A stretch of 40,152 nt of DNA from Bacteroidales bacterium (GCA_007132225.1 SLPB01000038.1:1-40152), one strand, 5' to 3'. Shown: positions 15,686-24,462, counted from the stretch's first letter. Translations and numbers: made by a program. Notes: a model not told the origin generated them from the letters alone.

Positions 15686-17062
15686 ATGACTAAAAAAATC
15701 GGGAGAATTCTTGCAGTAGATGATAATGAAGATATTCTCTTTGCCCTTAAATTGCTGTTAAAGCCTCACATTGAACTCATCGAAACCACTGATGACCCTT
15801 CCAGAATTCCTGAGTTGATGAAAAATGATAGTTTTGATGTCATTCTTCTGGATATGAACTTTACCAAAGATGCTATAAGCGGACAGGAAGGATTTGACTG
15901 GCTACAGAGAATATTGGAAATAGATCCTGAAGCAGTGGTGGTTTTTATTACAGCATATGGTGATGCCGAAAAGGCTGTTAAATCAATAAAATCCGGTGCT
16001 ACTGACTTTGTGCTTAAACCATGGCAGAATGAAAAACTTATTGCCACCGTATCTGCCTCAGTGCAGCTTAAACGTTCCCGTATGGAGGCCAGCGGACTGA
16101 AAATAAAGCAGAAAGAGATCAGTAAAGTTCTGGATCAGCCGTTTCAGGATTTCATTGGTATCTCTCCGGAGATGCAGGAAGTTTTTACTACCATAAAAAA
16201 AGTTGCCAAAACTGATGCCAATGTACTTATACTGGGAGAAAATGGCACAGGCAAAGAACTGGTTGCCAGGGCACTGTACAGAAATTCTCCACGCAGGGAT
16301 GAGGTTTTCATTAGTGTGGACCTTGGCAGCATTAGTGAAACTTTATTTGAAAGTGAACTTTTCGGACACGTTAAAGGGGCATTTACAGACGCCATTAAAG
16401 AAAAATCCGGACGTTTTGAAATTGCTTCGGGAGGGACTCTTTTCCTTGATGAAATAGGTAATTTATCTCTTCCCATGCAGGCCAAGTTACTTACCGTAAT
16501 TGAAAGGAAGGAAGTTATCAAGGTGGGTGCAAATAAGCCCATCCCCATTGATATAAGACTTATATGCGCCACCAATAATAATATTCATCAGATGGTGACA
16601 GATGAGAGTTTCAGGCAGGATTTACTTTACAGGATAAATACTGTCGAGATCCAGCTTCCTCCGCTGAGAGAACGCACAGGAGATATCCCCGTGCTTGCAG
16701 ATCATTTTCTTAAGATATACAACAAAAAATATAAAAAGGATGTGCCCAGGATAAGTAATGAGGCCGTCAACAAGCTCAACCGTTACCCCTGGCCCGGTAA
16801 TGTACGCGAGCTGCAGCATGCCATTGAGCGTGCAATCATAATGACAGAGTCCGGCACATTGCAGGCAAATGACTTTATCCTTTCTTCCAGGCAAAAGAAA
16901 TCCGATGAACTTGAGCTGGAAACATATAATCTTGATGAGATAGAAAAAAATATAATAATGAAGGTAATGAAGCAAAGCAGGGGAAATATATCCCAGGCTG
17001 CTTCCGAACTCGGACTTACTCGAACCTCTTTGTACCGCAGAATGGAAAAATATGATCTATAG
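15686..17062 (+). CDS. NtrC-family response regulator with GAFTDA in place of GAFTGA
   Basis: Phospho-activated transcription factor of 458 residues. The receiver domain (about 5-125) has the acidic pocket D12/D13, phospho-acceptor D56, T89 and K111. The AAA+ domain (about 155-385) has Walker A GENGTGKE (184-191), loop 1 GAFTDA (231-236), Walker B LFLDEIG (252-258) and R-finger region FRQDLLYRINTVEIQLPPLRER. The C-terminal Fis-type helix-turn-helix (NISQAASELGLTRTSLYRRMEKY) closes the protein. In sigma-54 activators the GAFTGA loop touches sigma-54; the Gly to Asp change is notable, although other Bacteroidota members may share it. It overlaps the kinase gene by 11 nt and diverges from the exporter unit. 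Confidence 0.93.
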   Translation: MTKKIGRILAVDDNEDILFALKLLLKPHIELIETTDDPSRIPELMKNDSFDVILLDMNFTKDAISGQEGFDWLQRILEIDPEAVVVFITAYGDAEKAVKSIKSGATDFVLKPWQNEKLIATVSASVQLKRSRMEASGLKIKQKEISKVLDQPFQDFIGISPEMQEVFTTIKKVAKTDANVLILGENGTGKELVARALYRNSPRRDEVFISVDLGSISETLFESELFGHVKGAFTDAIKEKSGRFEIASGGTLFLDEIGNLSLPMQAKLLTVIERKEVIKVGANKPIPIDIRLICATNNNIHQMVTDESFRQDLLYRINTVEIQLPPLRERTGDIPVLADHFLKIYNKKYKKDVPRISNEAVNKLNRYPWPGNVRELQHAIERAIIMTESGTLQANDFILSSRQKKSDELELETYNLDEIEKNIIMKVMKQSRGNISQAASELGLTRTSLYRRMEKYDL

Positions 17063-18404
17063 GAATTTCAGATTTGTCACTATTGTCAGGATATTACTGA
17101 TTACAGCAAGTATCTTTTTATTCGTATATTCTATTCTGAATTTCGATTACCACATCACTCCGGTTTTAATAGGACTGGTAATAATTATTCAGATAATCCT
17201 CCTCTTTAAATATGTTGATAAAGTAAACCGTGATCTCACCTCTTTTCTGGAATCCATAAGATTCTCTGAATTCACGTTAAACTTCCAGACAAAAGGACTT
17301 GGTTCGTCATTTGATAATCTGAACAAAGCTTTCAACGATGTTATAATGGATTTTCAAAAGGTGAGATCCGAAAAAGAAGAACATTTTCAATATCTGCAAA
17401 GTATAGTTCAGAACATAGATGTCAGTATTTTAGCCTACCAGCGTGACGGAACAGTGGAAATGGTAAATAAATCGGCTAAAAAACTGTTCCAGGTAAGCAG
17501 CCTTCGCAACATAAATTCCCTTGATTCTTTAAGTGCCGAACTGGTAAAGACCCTTATTGAAATCAATCCTGGGGAGAACAAGCTGGTAAAGATACAGGAA
17601 CAGGATGATCTTTTGCAGCTGGCAATTTTTGCAACTGAATTAAGAATACATGATAAAGAGATCGTTCTGGCCACCGTTAAAAACATTCAGAATGTTCTGG
17701 AGGAACAGGAAACCGAATCATGGCAGAAGCTTATAAGAGTTCTAACTCATGAAATAATGAACTCCATTACTCCTATCGCCTCACTTTCATCAACTCTTGA
17801 ATTGATGCTAAAAAGTATCACCAGCGAAAAAAGTGATCAATCTCTTGATATGGAGTCTGTAACTGAAATACAGCAGGCCCTGCAGACAATAAATAAGAGA
17901 AGCAGCGGCCTGCTTCATTTTGTTAACACCTACCGTAACCTTACCAGGATACCAAAGCCCAATTTTAAAATTTTCCCTGCCAGTGAACTGATAAGCAATG
18001 TGCAGTTACTGATGGAACAGGAACTCAGGCAAAACGAGATCAAGCTTATAACATCCGTTAACCCTCCGGACATAGAATTATCGGCCGATGAACAGTTGTT
18101 GGAACAGGTTATGATCAATATTGTTAAAAATGCTGTCCAGGCACTCGGCAACACTCCTGATCCCAAAATAGTTATCAGGGCAATGATTAATAAGCGCGGG
18201 AGGTTTATAATACAGATTACAGATAACGGGCAGGGTATACTTAAGGAGGTTCTGGACAAGATATTCATTCCCTTCTTCACCACCAAACCAAAGGGATCAG
18301 GGATAGGACTAAGCCTAAGCCGCCAGATAATGAGATTGCACGGCGGTACAATCACAGCAACTTCAGAACCTGAAAAAGGTACCACTTTCACCCTTACTTT
18401 TTAA
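17052..18404 (+). CDS. Sensor histidine kinase with minimal extracytoplasmic loop
   Basis: Partner kinase of the preceding regulator, 450 residues, beginning inside the regulator gene (11-nt overlap), so translation is probably coupled. Two hydrophobic segments (about 9-29 and 36-53) are separated by only a few residues, so there is no periplasmic sensor domain. Then come a HAMP-like linker, a PAS-like domain (about 110-215), an H-box with His233 in LTHEIMNSITPI, and the HATPase domain with N-box NIVKNAVQAL, G1 ITDNGQGI, F-box FIPFFTTK and G2 GSGIGLSLSRQI. All catalytic motifs are present. The architecture suggests sensing within the membrane or through the exporter itself. Confidence 0.92.
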   Translation: MIYRNFRFVTIVRILLITASIFLFVYSILNFDYHITPVLIGLVIIIQIILLFKYVDKVNRDLTSFLESIRFSEFTLNFQTKGLGSSFDNLNKAFNDVIMDFQKVRSEKEEHFQYLQSIVQNIDVSILAYQRDGTVEMVNKSAKKLFQVSSLRNINSLDSLSAELVKTLIEINPGENKLVKIQEQDDLLQLAIFATELRIHDKEIVLATVKNIQNVLEEQETESWQKLIRVLTHEIMNSITPIASLSSTLELMLKSITSEKSDQSLDMESVTEIQQALQTINKRSSGLLHFVNTYRNLTRIPKPNFKIFPASELISNVQLLMEQELRQNEIKLITSVNPPDIELSADEQLLEQVMINIVKNAVQALGNTPDPKIVIRAMINKRGRFIIQITDNGQGILKEVLDKIFIPFFTTKPKGSGIGLSLSRQIMRLHGGTITATSEPEKGTTFTLTF

Positions 18405-18457
18405 CCTTTAGAGTTCTAAGTGACTAATAGAGCAACACCCCTTAAATAATACTGTTT

Positions 18458-19225
18458 TCAACCAGATGGTGCAGCTTGTGAATCCAGGAATAATGTAGCT
18501 TCAGGATGAGTCCTTAGTATTGTAGCCGGGCAACGTTCATTGATTTCTGAATTTAAAGTGTCAGAAACAGCGCGGGCTTTTCTTTTACCGGGAACAATAC
18601 AGTTAATGGCTTTGCAATTCATAATAGCGGTTATTGTAAGAGTGACAGCTTTTTTGGGCACCTCCTCCATTGAAGGAAACCATCCCTCGCCCATCTGTTG
18701 TTTGCGACATGCTTCATCCAATTCGACTGCCTTCACCCATAAAGGATCATTAAAATCGGCTACCGGAGGGTCATTAAAAGCTATATGACCATTTTCGCCT
18801 ATTCCTATACAGGCAATATCCACTGGGTGTCTAATTAAAAGATCCTGGTAGGTATTCATTTCAGCTTCAAGATTTTCAGCATCTCCGTTAATCAGATATA
18901 CTTTGCCGGGAGATACAATATCCAGTATACGTTCCCTGAGGAATCGCCTGAAGCTGGCAGGGTGATTATCTGACATACCAATGTATTCATCCAGGTGAAA
19001 AACAGTGATCTTTTTCCAGTCAATATCCTCCTTTTTCAGAGACTCAAGCAAAGAAAACTGCGATGTTCCGGTAGCAAGTATCAGATTAGCCCCCCCCTTT
19101 TTTTCAATAACCGAACGAAGCCTTGATCCGGTGGCATCTGAAGCAGCTTTTCCCATATCGGATTCTGAATTAAAAACTTTCACTGTGAGCTGATCTCTCT
19201 TAAATGTGTTGATTGGCTGTGGCAT
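18458..19225 (-). CDS. NagB-family amino-sugar-phosphate deaminase/isomerase (divergent active site)
   Basis: Member of the glucosamine-6-phosphate deaminase family, which turns GlcN-6-P into fructose-6-P and ammonia in the cytosol. 255 residues, with the phosphate loop ATGTSQ (51-56) and VFHLDEY (75-81, general base Asp79). The catalytic loop reads GIGENGHIAFNDP (141-153). By my alignment to E. coli NagB (VDGHIAFNEP), Asp141 becomes Asn145 and Glu148 becomes Asp152, while His143 is kept as His147. This points to a NagB-like subfamily whose substrate may not be GlcN-6-P. It is the last gene of the leftward cluster, 130 nt after the deacetylase gene, so it may have its own promoter. Confidence 0.85.
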   Translation of the reverse strand: MPQPINTFKRDQLTVKVFNSESDMGKAASDATGSRLRSVIEKKGGANLILATGTSQFSLLESLKKEDIDWKKITVFHLDEYIGMSDNHPASFRRFLRERILDIVSPGKVYLINGDAENLEAEMNTYQDLLIRHPVDIACIGIGENGHIAFNDPPVADFNDPLWVKAVELDEACRKQQMGEGWFPSMEEVPKKAVTLTITAIMNCKAINCIVPGKRKARAVSDTLNSEINERCPATILRTHPEATLFLDSQAAPSG

Positions 19226-19355
19226 GATTATAAAATTTTGTAAAGTTAAAAATATAATATCCTAAAATACTGAAACAGAGCTTATCATCTCTTGGGCAAC
19301 GGCAAATGCCTTATCACTGCAATACTACTGTGAGCCGGACAGGTAAGCTTAACTC

Positions 19356-20531
19356 TTAAGTCTGTTCATTCTGGTTCCAAACAGGTTTCCCCCTTTTAAA
19401 AACCTCAGAAATAATGATTCTTCCATCTCTGATATTAAACATCACCAGGTCACTCCGGTTTTCCTTGTTTATATGTATATTTCTGTTTTCCAGCAATTTT
19501 GCGGGACCGGCCGATGCCATGTACCAGGCTGTTGAAAGCCCGGCCAGATTATTGCTGAAGATATACTGCACATTCTCGGAAAGAAGCTTGGTCGCACCTG
19601 CCAGTAAGCCATCCTGGCCCTTCATGCTTAAACGGCCACCCTCTTCGAGCACAACTTCCTTTCCAATATGTGTCTCGTATATTCCCGGTGGCAGTCCGGA
19701 AAAACAGGTAGCATCACTTACCAGTATGGCCTTATCCTGTTTGGTTTTTAACACCACCCGGATAAAAGAATCGGGGAGATGGTACCCGTCAGCAACAATG
19801 CTTGCATACAGCCTGTCCTCCGACAACTGATCCCAGATAATATTAGGATGACGGGGAAGCATAAGGGGAACGGCATTGCCAAGGTGCGTGGAAAGGATGG
19901 CCCCCGCATCAACTGCCCCGGAAATGTGACGTGACTCTGCCTTTGAATGAGATATGCCAACAATCACATCCTCATTGCGGCATTTTCGGATAAATTCATT
20001 GGAATCATCCCATTCAGGAGCAAGGCTTATGATCTTTATCCTGTTACCCGAGGCTTTTTGAAAACCACAAAACAACTCCCAGTCAGGTGGCCGGACATAT
20101 CTTTTTTTATGGGCCCCCCTGTATCCGTCAGCTCCTGAAATAAAAGGCCCCTCAAGGTGAATCCCTCCGATGCATTGTTCAAGCAAAGGATGTTCAGTGC
20201 ATGCCCTGTCAATTACTGACAATATCTGATTAATATTTTTTGCCGAGTTAGTTATAATGGTAGGAAAAAAGGTAGTAACTCCCCTGCTCAGGAGAAATTT
20301 GGCAGCAAAAAGCAACTCCTCATCGTTAAGGGTGCTCTCATTAAAATCAACACCTTTAACACCATTTATCTGTATATCAATAAGTCCCGGGCCAACAAAA
20401 GGAAGACTATTCTCATCACCAGTTGTTTCCCGGAGGGAGGGCACAATAGAGCCACCTTTGAGTAAAACGGTATTTCCACTGATACAGTCCCTCGCTATCA
20501 ATCCCTTATCTTTATCGTTCCCTGTTTCCAC
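19356..20531 (-). CDS. N-acetylglucosamine-6-phosphate deacetylase family (NagA)
   Basis: Removes acetate from an N-acetyl-amino-sugar 6-phosphate in the cytosol. 391 residues with PGLIDIQINGVKG (48-60), HLEGPF (125-130, metal ligand Glu127), His195 in GISHS, His216 in THLGNA and Asp273 in LVSDAT. These match the E. coli NagA metal and catalytic positions (Glu131, His195, His216, Asp273). The start is awkward. The only usable in-frame start is GTG at 20531, yet the frame continues eight sense codons upstream to a TAA. A good-looking ATG at 20546 is in another frame. It sits 64 nt downstream of the symporter gene. The substrate could be GlcNAc-6-P or a relative. Confidence 0.87.
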   Translation of the reverse strand: METGNDKDKGLIARDCISGNTVLLKGGSIVPSLRETTGDENSLPFVGPGLIDIQINGVKGVDFNESTLNDEELLFAAKFLLSRGVTTFFPTIITNSAKNINQILSVIDRACTEHPLLEQCIGGIHLEGPFISGADGYRGAHKKRYVRPPDWELFCGFQKASGNRIKIISLAPEWDDSNEFIRKCRNEDVIVGISHSKAESRHISGAVDAGAILSTHLGNAVPLMLPRHPNIIWDQLSEDRLYASIVADGYHLPDSFIRVVLKTKQDKAILVSDATCFSGLPPGIYETHIGKEVVLEEGGRLSMKGQDGLLAGATKLLSENVQYIFSNNLAGLSTAWYMASAGPAKLLENRNIHINKENRSDLVMFNIRDGRIIISEVFKRGKPVWNQNEQT

Positions 20532-20595
20532 ATTGCCAAATATTTTCCATTTGATTTAAATCAACAGTTGCAAATATTTCCACCTCCAGGACCCT

Positions 20596-22068
20596 TTACC
20601 TTTCAATACTGATAGATTCCAGTAAAGCCAAAACCTTTTCAGGAACCGGTTTATTCCTGTTTAAAAGTCCCATCAAAATATATGTAACCGTTGATACCAG
20701 GACAGGCAGGGCAATGGATAAAGCTAAACTTTCAATTGTGATTATTCTTGTTAAGGCAAAAGTCAAAAATCCCAGGACAATTGAAGTTATGGCGGCCGCT
20801 GATCCGCATCTGGAAAAGAAAGGCAGGAGTCCAAGCAGCATAGGTATGGCAACCGGGCCAACAAGTGCCCCGAACCAGGAAACAATAAGTCCAAGAACAC
20901 CTCCGAAATGTTCATGCTGGGAGGCAAGAATTATCGTTAACAATGTAAAGGAAAAAGTGGTAGTCCTAGCTATACGTAATGAAATGCCGGCCTTTTTTAA
21001 TTTAGCCGATAACATTGGAAGTATATCCCGGGTTATCACAGCAGAAATTGTATTAATATCTGATGAGGTCATGGACATAGTATTGGCAAACAGCGATGCA
21101 AGAACCAGGCCTATCAGTCCGGCTGGCAATAGCTCCAGTGTAAGCAATCCGTATGATTGTGTCGGATCAGTAAGTTCAGGCAACAGGAGTGGGGCAGCCC
21201 ACATCGGTAAAAAAAGAATAAGGGGCCATACCAGGTATAAAGCACCTGATAGATAAGCTGCCTTGGCAGATTGTCTCTCATCGGGAGAGGATATATACCT
21301 GGTTGCCAGGTTCCATGTACCTCCGTTGTAGCTGAGAAAGTTTATTAGAAGAAAGGCAAGGGCAAATCCAACAGTATAAGGATCATTAAAAGGCTGAGAG
21401 TGTCCTTCCGGAAGCCTTTCCCAGAAAGTGAATACGGAATCGATACCACCGAGGTGAATCACCACTATTACAAACATTATTATCCCGGCAACAAGCTGCA
21501 CTATGAATTGTGCAAAATCGGTAAGTATTACTGCCCAAAGACCACCAAAGGTCACATATATCAATGAGACACCGCCGGCGATCAATATACCGCCAATAAG
21601 CGGTATTCCGGTAAAAACATTCAGCAAAATTGCAATAGCTGCCCATTTTGCTGCCACATCAAAAAGTTTAAGGATCACACCGCTCCAGGCCATTATCTGC
21701 TGAGTTACCAGGTTATACCTGTTTACAAGATATTCAAGAGGGGATTGGATATGGTACCTTTTCCTGAGACGAACCCAAAGGACCGGGAAAATTTTCGCAG
21801 ATGCTATTATTGCAATACCAATAGTAAATGCCCACCATATGTAGAGCGAAAAGCCATGTGTATAGGCAAGGCCTGCATAGGCGACAAAAACTGCACCGCT
21901 ATATCCGGACACATGATGCGATATTCCTGATAACCACCAGGGAAGATTCCCTCCGGCAACAAAATAATCTTCCAGAGTTTTATTTTTAATCCATGACCAC
22001 AGTCCAATAACTATCATGGATAGGAAAAACAGGAAAATCACAAAAAAATCGATAGTAGTAAGTCCCAT
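20596..22068 (-). CDS. Sodium:solute symporter (SSS family)
   Basis: Inner-membrane Na+-coupled transporter, 490 residues with about 13 hydrophobic segments. The N-terminus (DFFVIFLFFLSMIVIGLW, then KTLEDYFVAGGNLPWWLSGISHHVSGYSG) and the central VTFGGLWAVILTDFAQFIVQL are hallmarks of the SSS family. SSS members in amino-sugar or sialic-acid gene sets commonly import the sugar. Here it lies 5 nt after an exported-type oxidoreductase gene and 64 nt before the NagA-type gene, so the cargo is probably an N-acetylated sugar or a derivative made in the periplasm. No sugar kinase lies next to it, although the two downstream enzymes act on phosphorylated sugars. Confidence 0.9.
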   Translation of the reverse strand: MGLTTIDFFVIFLFFLSMIVIGLWSWIKNKTLEDYFVAGGNLPWWLSGISHHVSGYSGAVFVAYAGLAYTHGFSLYIWWAFTIGIAIIASAKIFPVLWVRLRKRYHIQSPLEYLVNRYNLVTQQIMAWSGVILKLFDVAAKWAAIAILLNVFTGIPLIGGILIAGGVSLIYVTFGGLWAVILTDFAQFIVQLVAGIIMFVIVVIHLGGIDSVFTFWERLPEGHSQPFNDPYTVGFALAFLLINFLSYNGGTWNLATRYISSPDERQSAKAAYLSGALYLVWPLILFLPMWAAPLLLPELTDPTQSYGLLTLELLPAGLIGLVLASLFANTMSMTSSDINTISAVITRDILPMLSAKLKKAGISLRIARTTTFSFTLLTIILASQHEHFGGVLGLIVSWFGALVGPVAIPMLLGLLPFFSRCGSAAAITSIVLGFLTFALTRIITIESLALSIALPVLVSTVTYILMGLLNRNKPVPEKVLALLESISIER

Positions 22069-22073
22069 AATTA

Positions 22074-23111
22074 TTAATTTATCCCTGCCCCGGCAGTCCC
22101 CAGCACCATTTCAATCTCCACAGGCCGGCCACCTTTGCGCTTACTCTCATCGGCCGCTTCCATAAAAGCAAAAATCTCAATAGTTTCCAGAAAACTAACC
22201 GGAGAAGTTCCGGTTTTAAAAAAATCAATTATCTCTACAACTAATTGGCGGTATCCTTCATATGGCCCTATTTCATGAATTCCTGTCTCCCCAAAGGCAT
22301 TTCCTCCATAACCGCCCCTTCCCTTTCTGATTCCACGGAAAGTCCCTGTCCTTCCATCATCCCAGGTGCCAACGACAATATCGGTATCCGGGTGATAAAT
22401 TCTGACCACCTCCCTGCAACCCGGGCCCATGACAGTGAAGAGGCTTTCAATTCCATGTATCCCATACCAGAATAAGTCGGGGTGAGAAGGTTCAATCCTG
22501 GCAGGGCTATATGTGTCGGCACCCAAAATTTTTCCTATAAGTTCGCCATTTCTGAGCTCATAACTATTCTTTGACCATCGCAGGGAAGATGACGAAAACA
22601 CAGGAACATTATACTTTTCTGCATTATTATAAATGGCTATGGCATCTTCAAGTGAGCCGGCAACAGGCTTGTCGATAAATACGGGTTTTCCTGCTTTAAA
22701 AACCTCAAGCGACTGTTCAAGGTGGAGATTACCATCATTGGTTTCCAGAAGAATGACATCAACAACATTCAATAAGCCCTGGATAGAATCAACTATTTCC
22801 ACGCCCAGCTTTTTGATATCTTCAATATATCCCGGAATTCTGCTATAACTGGATTCAATGGTCCTGCTTCCATAGGGATAGGCAGCGGTAACCCTGTAAC
22901 CCTTCATGGCCTCATCGCCGGGATCATTAATAAGCCTGGTAAAAGCAATGCTGTGAGAAGTATCCAGCCCGATAATTCCTACTTTGACATCGTCATCCTG
23001 TAATTTTTTTGAAACAGACGGAAAGGCGGCGGTTGAACTTAATCCCAGGGAAATGCCGGTAAAAGCCGATTTCCTGAGAAAATCCCTGCGGTTCAGTTTA
23101 GAGTTTGACAT
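22074..23111 (-). CDS. Gfo/Idh/MocA-like oxidoreductase with twin-arginine signal (atypical Rossmann loop)
   Basis: Probable periplasmic NAD(P)-binding oxidoreductase or NAD-dependent glycosidase-like enzyme, 345 residues. The N-terminus NRRDFLRKSAFTGISLGLSSTAA is a twin-arginine signal. The first Rossmann motif reads VGIIGLDTSHS (44-54), where the usual GxGxxG glycines are largely missing, and the EKP motif is DKP (147-149). The family fold is still recognisable from ILLETNDGNLHLEQSLEVFKAGKPVFIDKP. It lies between another Gfo/Idh/MocA gene (16 nt upstream) and the symporter (5 nt downstream), so the three are surely one transcript. Substrate unknown; cofactor binding may be unusual or lost. 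Confidence 0.8.
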   Translation of the reverse strand: MSNSKLNRRDFLRKSAFTGISLGLSSTAAFPSVSKKLQDDDVKVGIIGLDTSHSIAFTRLINDPGDEAMKGYRVTAAYPYGSRTIESSYSRIPGYIEDIKKLGVEIVDSIQGLLNVVDVILLETNDGNLHLEQSLEVFKAGKPVFIDKPVAGSLEDAIAIYNNAEKYNVPVFSSSSLRWSKNSYELRNGELIGKILGADTYSPARIEPSHPDLFWYGIHGIESLFTVMGPGCREVVRIYHPDTDIVVGTWDDGRTGTFRGIRKGRGGYGGNAFGETGIHEIGPYEGYRQLVVEIIDFFKTGTSPVSFLETIEIFAFMEAADESKRKGGRPVEIEMVLGTAGAGIN

Positions 23112-23127
23112 AATAAAAAAAGATTAA

Positions 23128-24462
23128 TTATACTTTTGGTTCCCAGCCTGGCTCATAGTATCTTTTCCACAATCTCATTGCCGAGTCATCACCTATTATC
23201 TTACCATCAGAGGGATCACACTTCAGTGATCTGTTTACCCTGTGCGCAATATTACCAAGGTGACATAACAAAACACTTTTATTTGAGTCCTGAAAGTCAG
23301 ACCTGGGTTTTTTGCCTGTACGTATGGCATTTGCAAAATCCATTATATGATCGGCATCCATATCAAAACCGGCTCCTGTAAGATCTACCTCAGCTTCCTG
23401 GCCGGTGGTATATTTCTTTATCTCATTGTTATCATTGTCATATACAATATAATTACTGTTACTGATCACCATAGTTCCCTTCTCGCTGTGAAAGGAAACA
23501 GCAGCCCCAAGCCCTTCGATAGGTCTCCTGTTGCAGCTTTTACCCTCCCATGAAATAGTTTTGTTATCAGCAAAATCAAAAACCGCTATTTGTGTATCCG
23601 GAGTTTCCCAATCATCCCGATATGCATAGCGGCCACCATGAGAACTAACTTTTACCGGGTAATCCACACCCAAACCAAGTCTGGCCAGATCAATAAAATG
23701 AGTTCCATTATTGAGCAGCTCTCCCGTTCCCCAGTGCCAGAACCAATGCCAGTTGTAATGAAGAAGGTTGTCCCTGTATTCGCACCTGGGAGCAGGACCC
23801 TGCCACAGATTGAAATCCAGCTCCGGGGGAACAGGAACATTCTTGCCAAAACCTATAGGAGCCCTGTTTGCTCCATACCAGGTCCTGGCAAAGTGAGGAT
23901 CTCCTATTATTCCGGCGCTGAGATCCTGCAACGCCTTTTGCACATTGGGCCATGACCTTCGCTGGTTGCCCATTTGGACCACTCTTCCATATTTAATTGC
24001 AGCCTGGGAAACAAGCTCTCCCTCATATGGATTATGGCTTCCTGGCTTTTCGACATAAACATGCTTCCCTGCCTGCAAAGCCATAATGGCCGCTGAGGCG
24101 TGCCAATGATCAGGCATTGCAATGACTACTGCATCCAAAGACTTGTCATCCAGAACAGTCCTGAAGTCTTTAACACCGGTAACTTTTCTCTGCTGCCCGG
24201 AATTTCTAACTGCATCCAGGCCTTTTGCCAGTGCCTTGTCATCAACATCGCAAATATACATTACATCAATACCCTCTGTTTTGGCAAATCCACTGGCGAG
24301 TCTGTTACCCCGCGAGTTTACACCTATAACGGCTACGGTAATAGTGTCATTTGCTGAAACACGGCTTAAAGCTGAAGCGCTGTAACTCCCCATCAAACCG
24401 AAACCAATTGCAGATGTGGTTGCTTTTTTTACAAATTCCCTCCGATCATAATATGTGCTCAT
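23128..24462 (-). CDS. Gfo/Idh/MocA-family oxidoreductase with twin-arginine signal
   Basis: Exported NAD(P)-dependent sugar oxidoreductase candidate, 444 residues. The N-terminus DRREFVKKATTSAIGFGLMG is a twin-arginine signal. The Rossmann motif VIGVNSRG (45-52), DHWHA (118-122) and EKP (138-140, in VYVEKPGSHNPYEGE) follow the large secreted group of this superfamily common in Bacteroidota and Planctomycetota. A possible catalytic histidine lies in NNGTHFIDLARLGL. Members oxidise sugar hydroxyls (for example to 3-keto sugars), and some use NAD-assisted glycosidic cleavage (GH109). I see no close GH109 resemblance. It is the first gene of the leftward amino-sugar cluster; 237 nt of AT-rich DNA lie upstream, with a CTGAATTCAG palindrome at 24523-24532. 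Confidence 0.85.
   Translation of the reverse strand: MSTYYDRREFVKKATTSAIGFGLMGSYSASALSRVSANDTITVAVIGVNSRGNRLASGFAKTEGIDVMYICDVDDKALAKGLDAVRNSGQQRKVTGVKDFRTVLDDKSLDAVVIAMPDHWHASAAIMALQAGKHVYVEKPGSHNPYEGELVSQAAIKYGRVVQMGNQRRSWPNVQKALQDLSAGIIGDPHFARTWYGANRAPIGFGKNVPVPPELDFNLWQGPAPRCEYRDNLLHYNWHWFWHWGTGELLNNGTHFIDLARLGLGVDYPVKVSSHGGRYAYRDDWETPDTQIAVFDFADNKTISWEGKSCNRRPIEGLGAAVSFHSEKGTMVISNSNYIVYDNDNNEIKKYTTGQEAEVDLTGAGFDMDADHIMDFANAIRTGKKPRSDFQDSNKSVLLCHLGNIAHRVNRSLKCDPSDGKIIGDDSAMRLWKRYYEPGWEPKV

Noticed and set aside
23128-24462. GH109 alpha-N-acetylgalactosaminidase
   Set aside because: It shares the superfamily fold and export signal with GH109, but the sequence around the active site does not resemble the GH109 enzymes I know; kept as a general Gfo/Idh/MocA protein.
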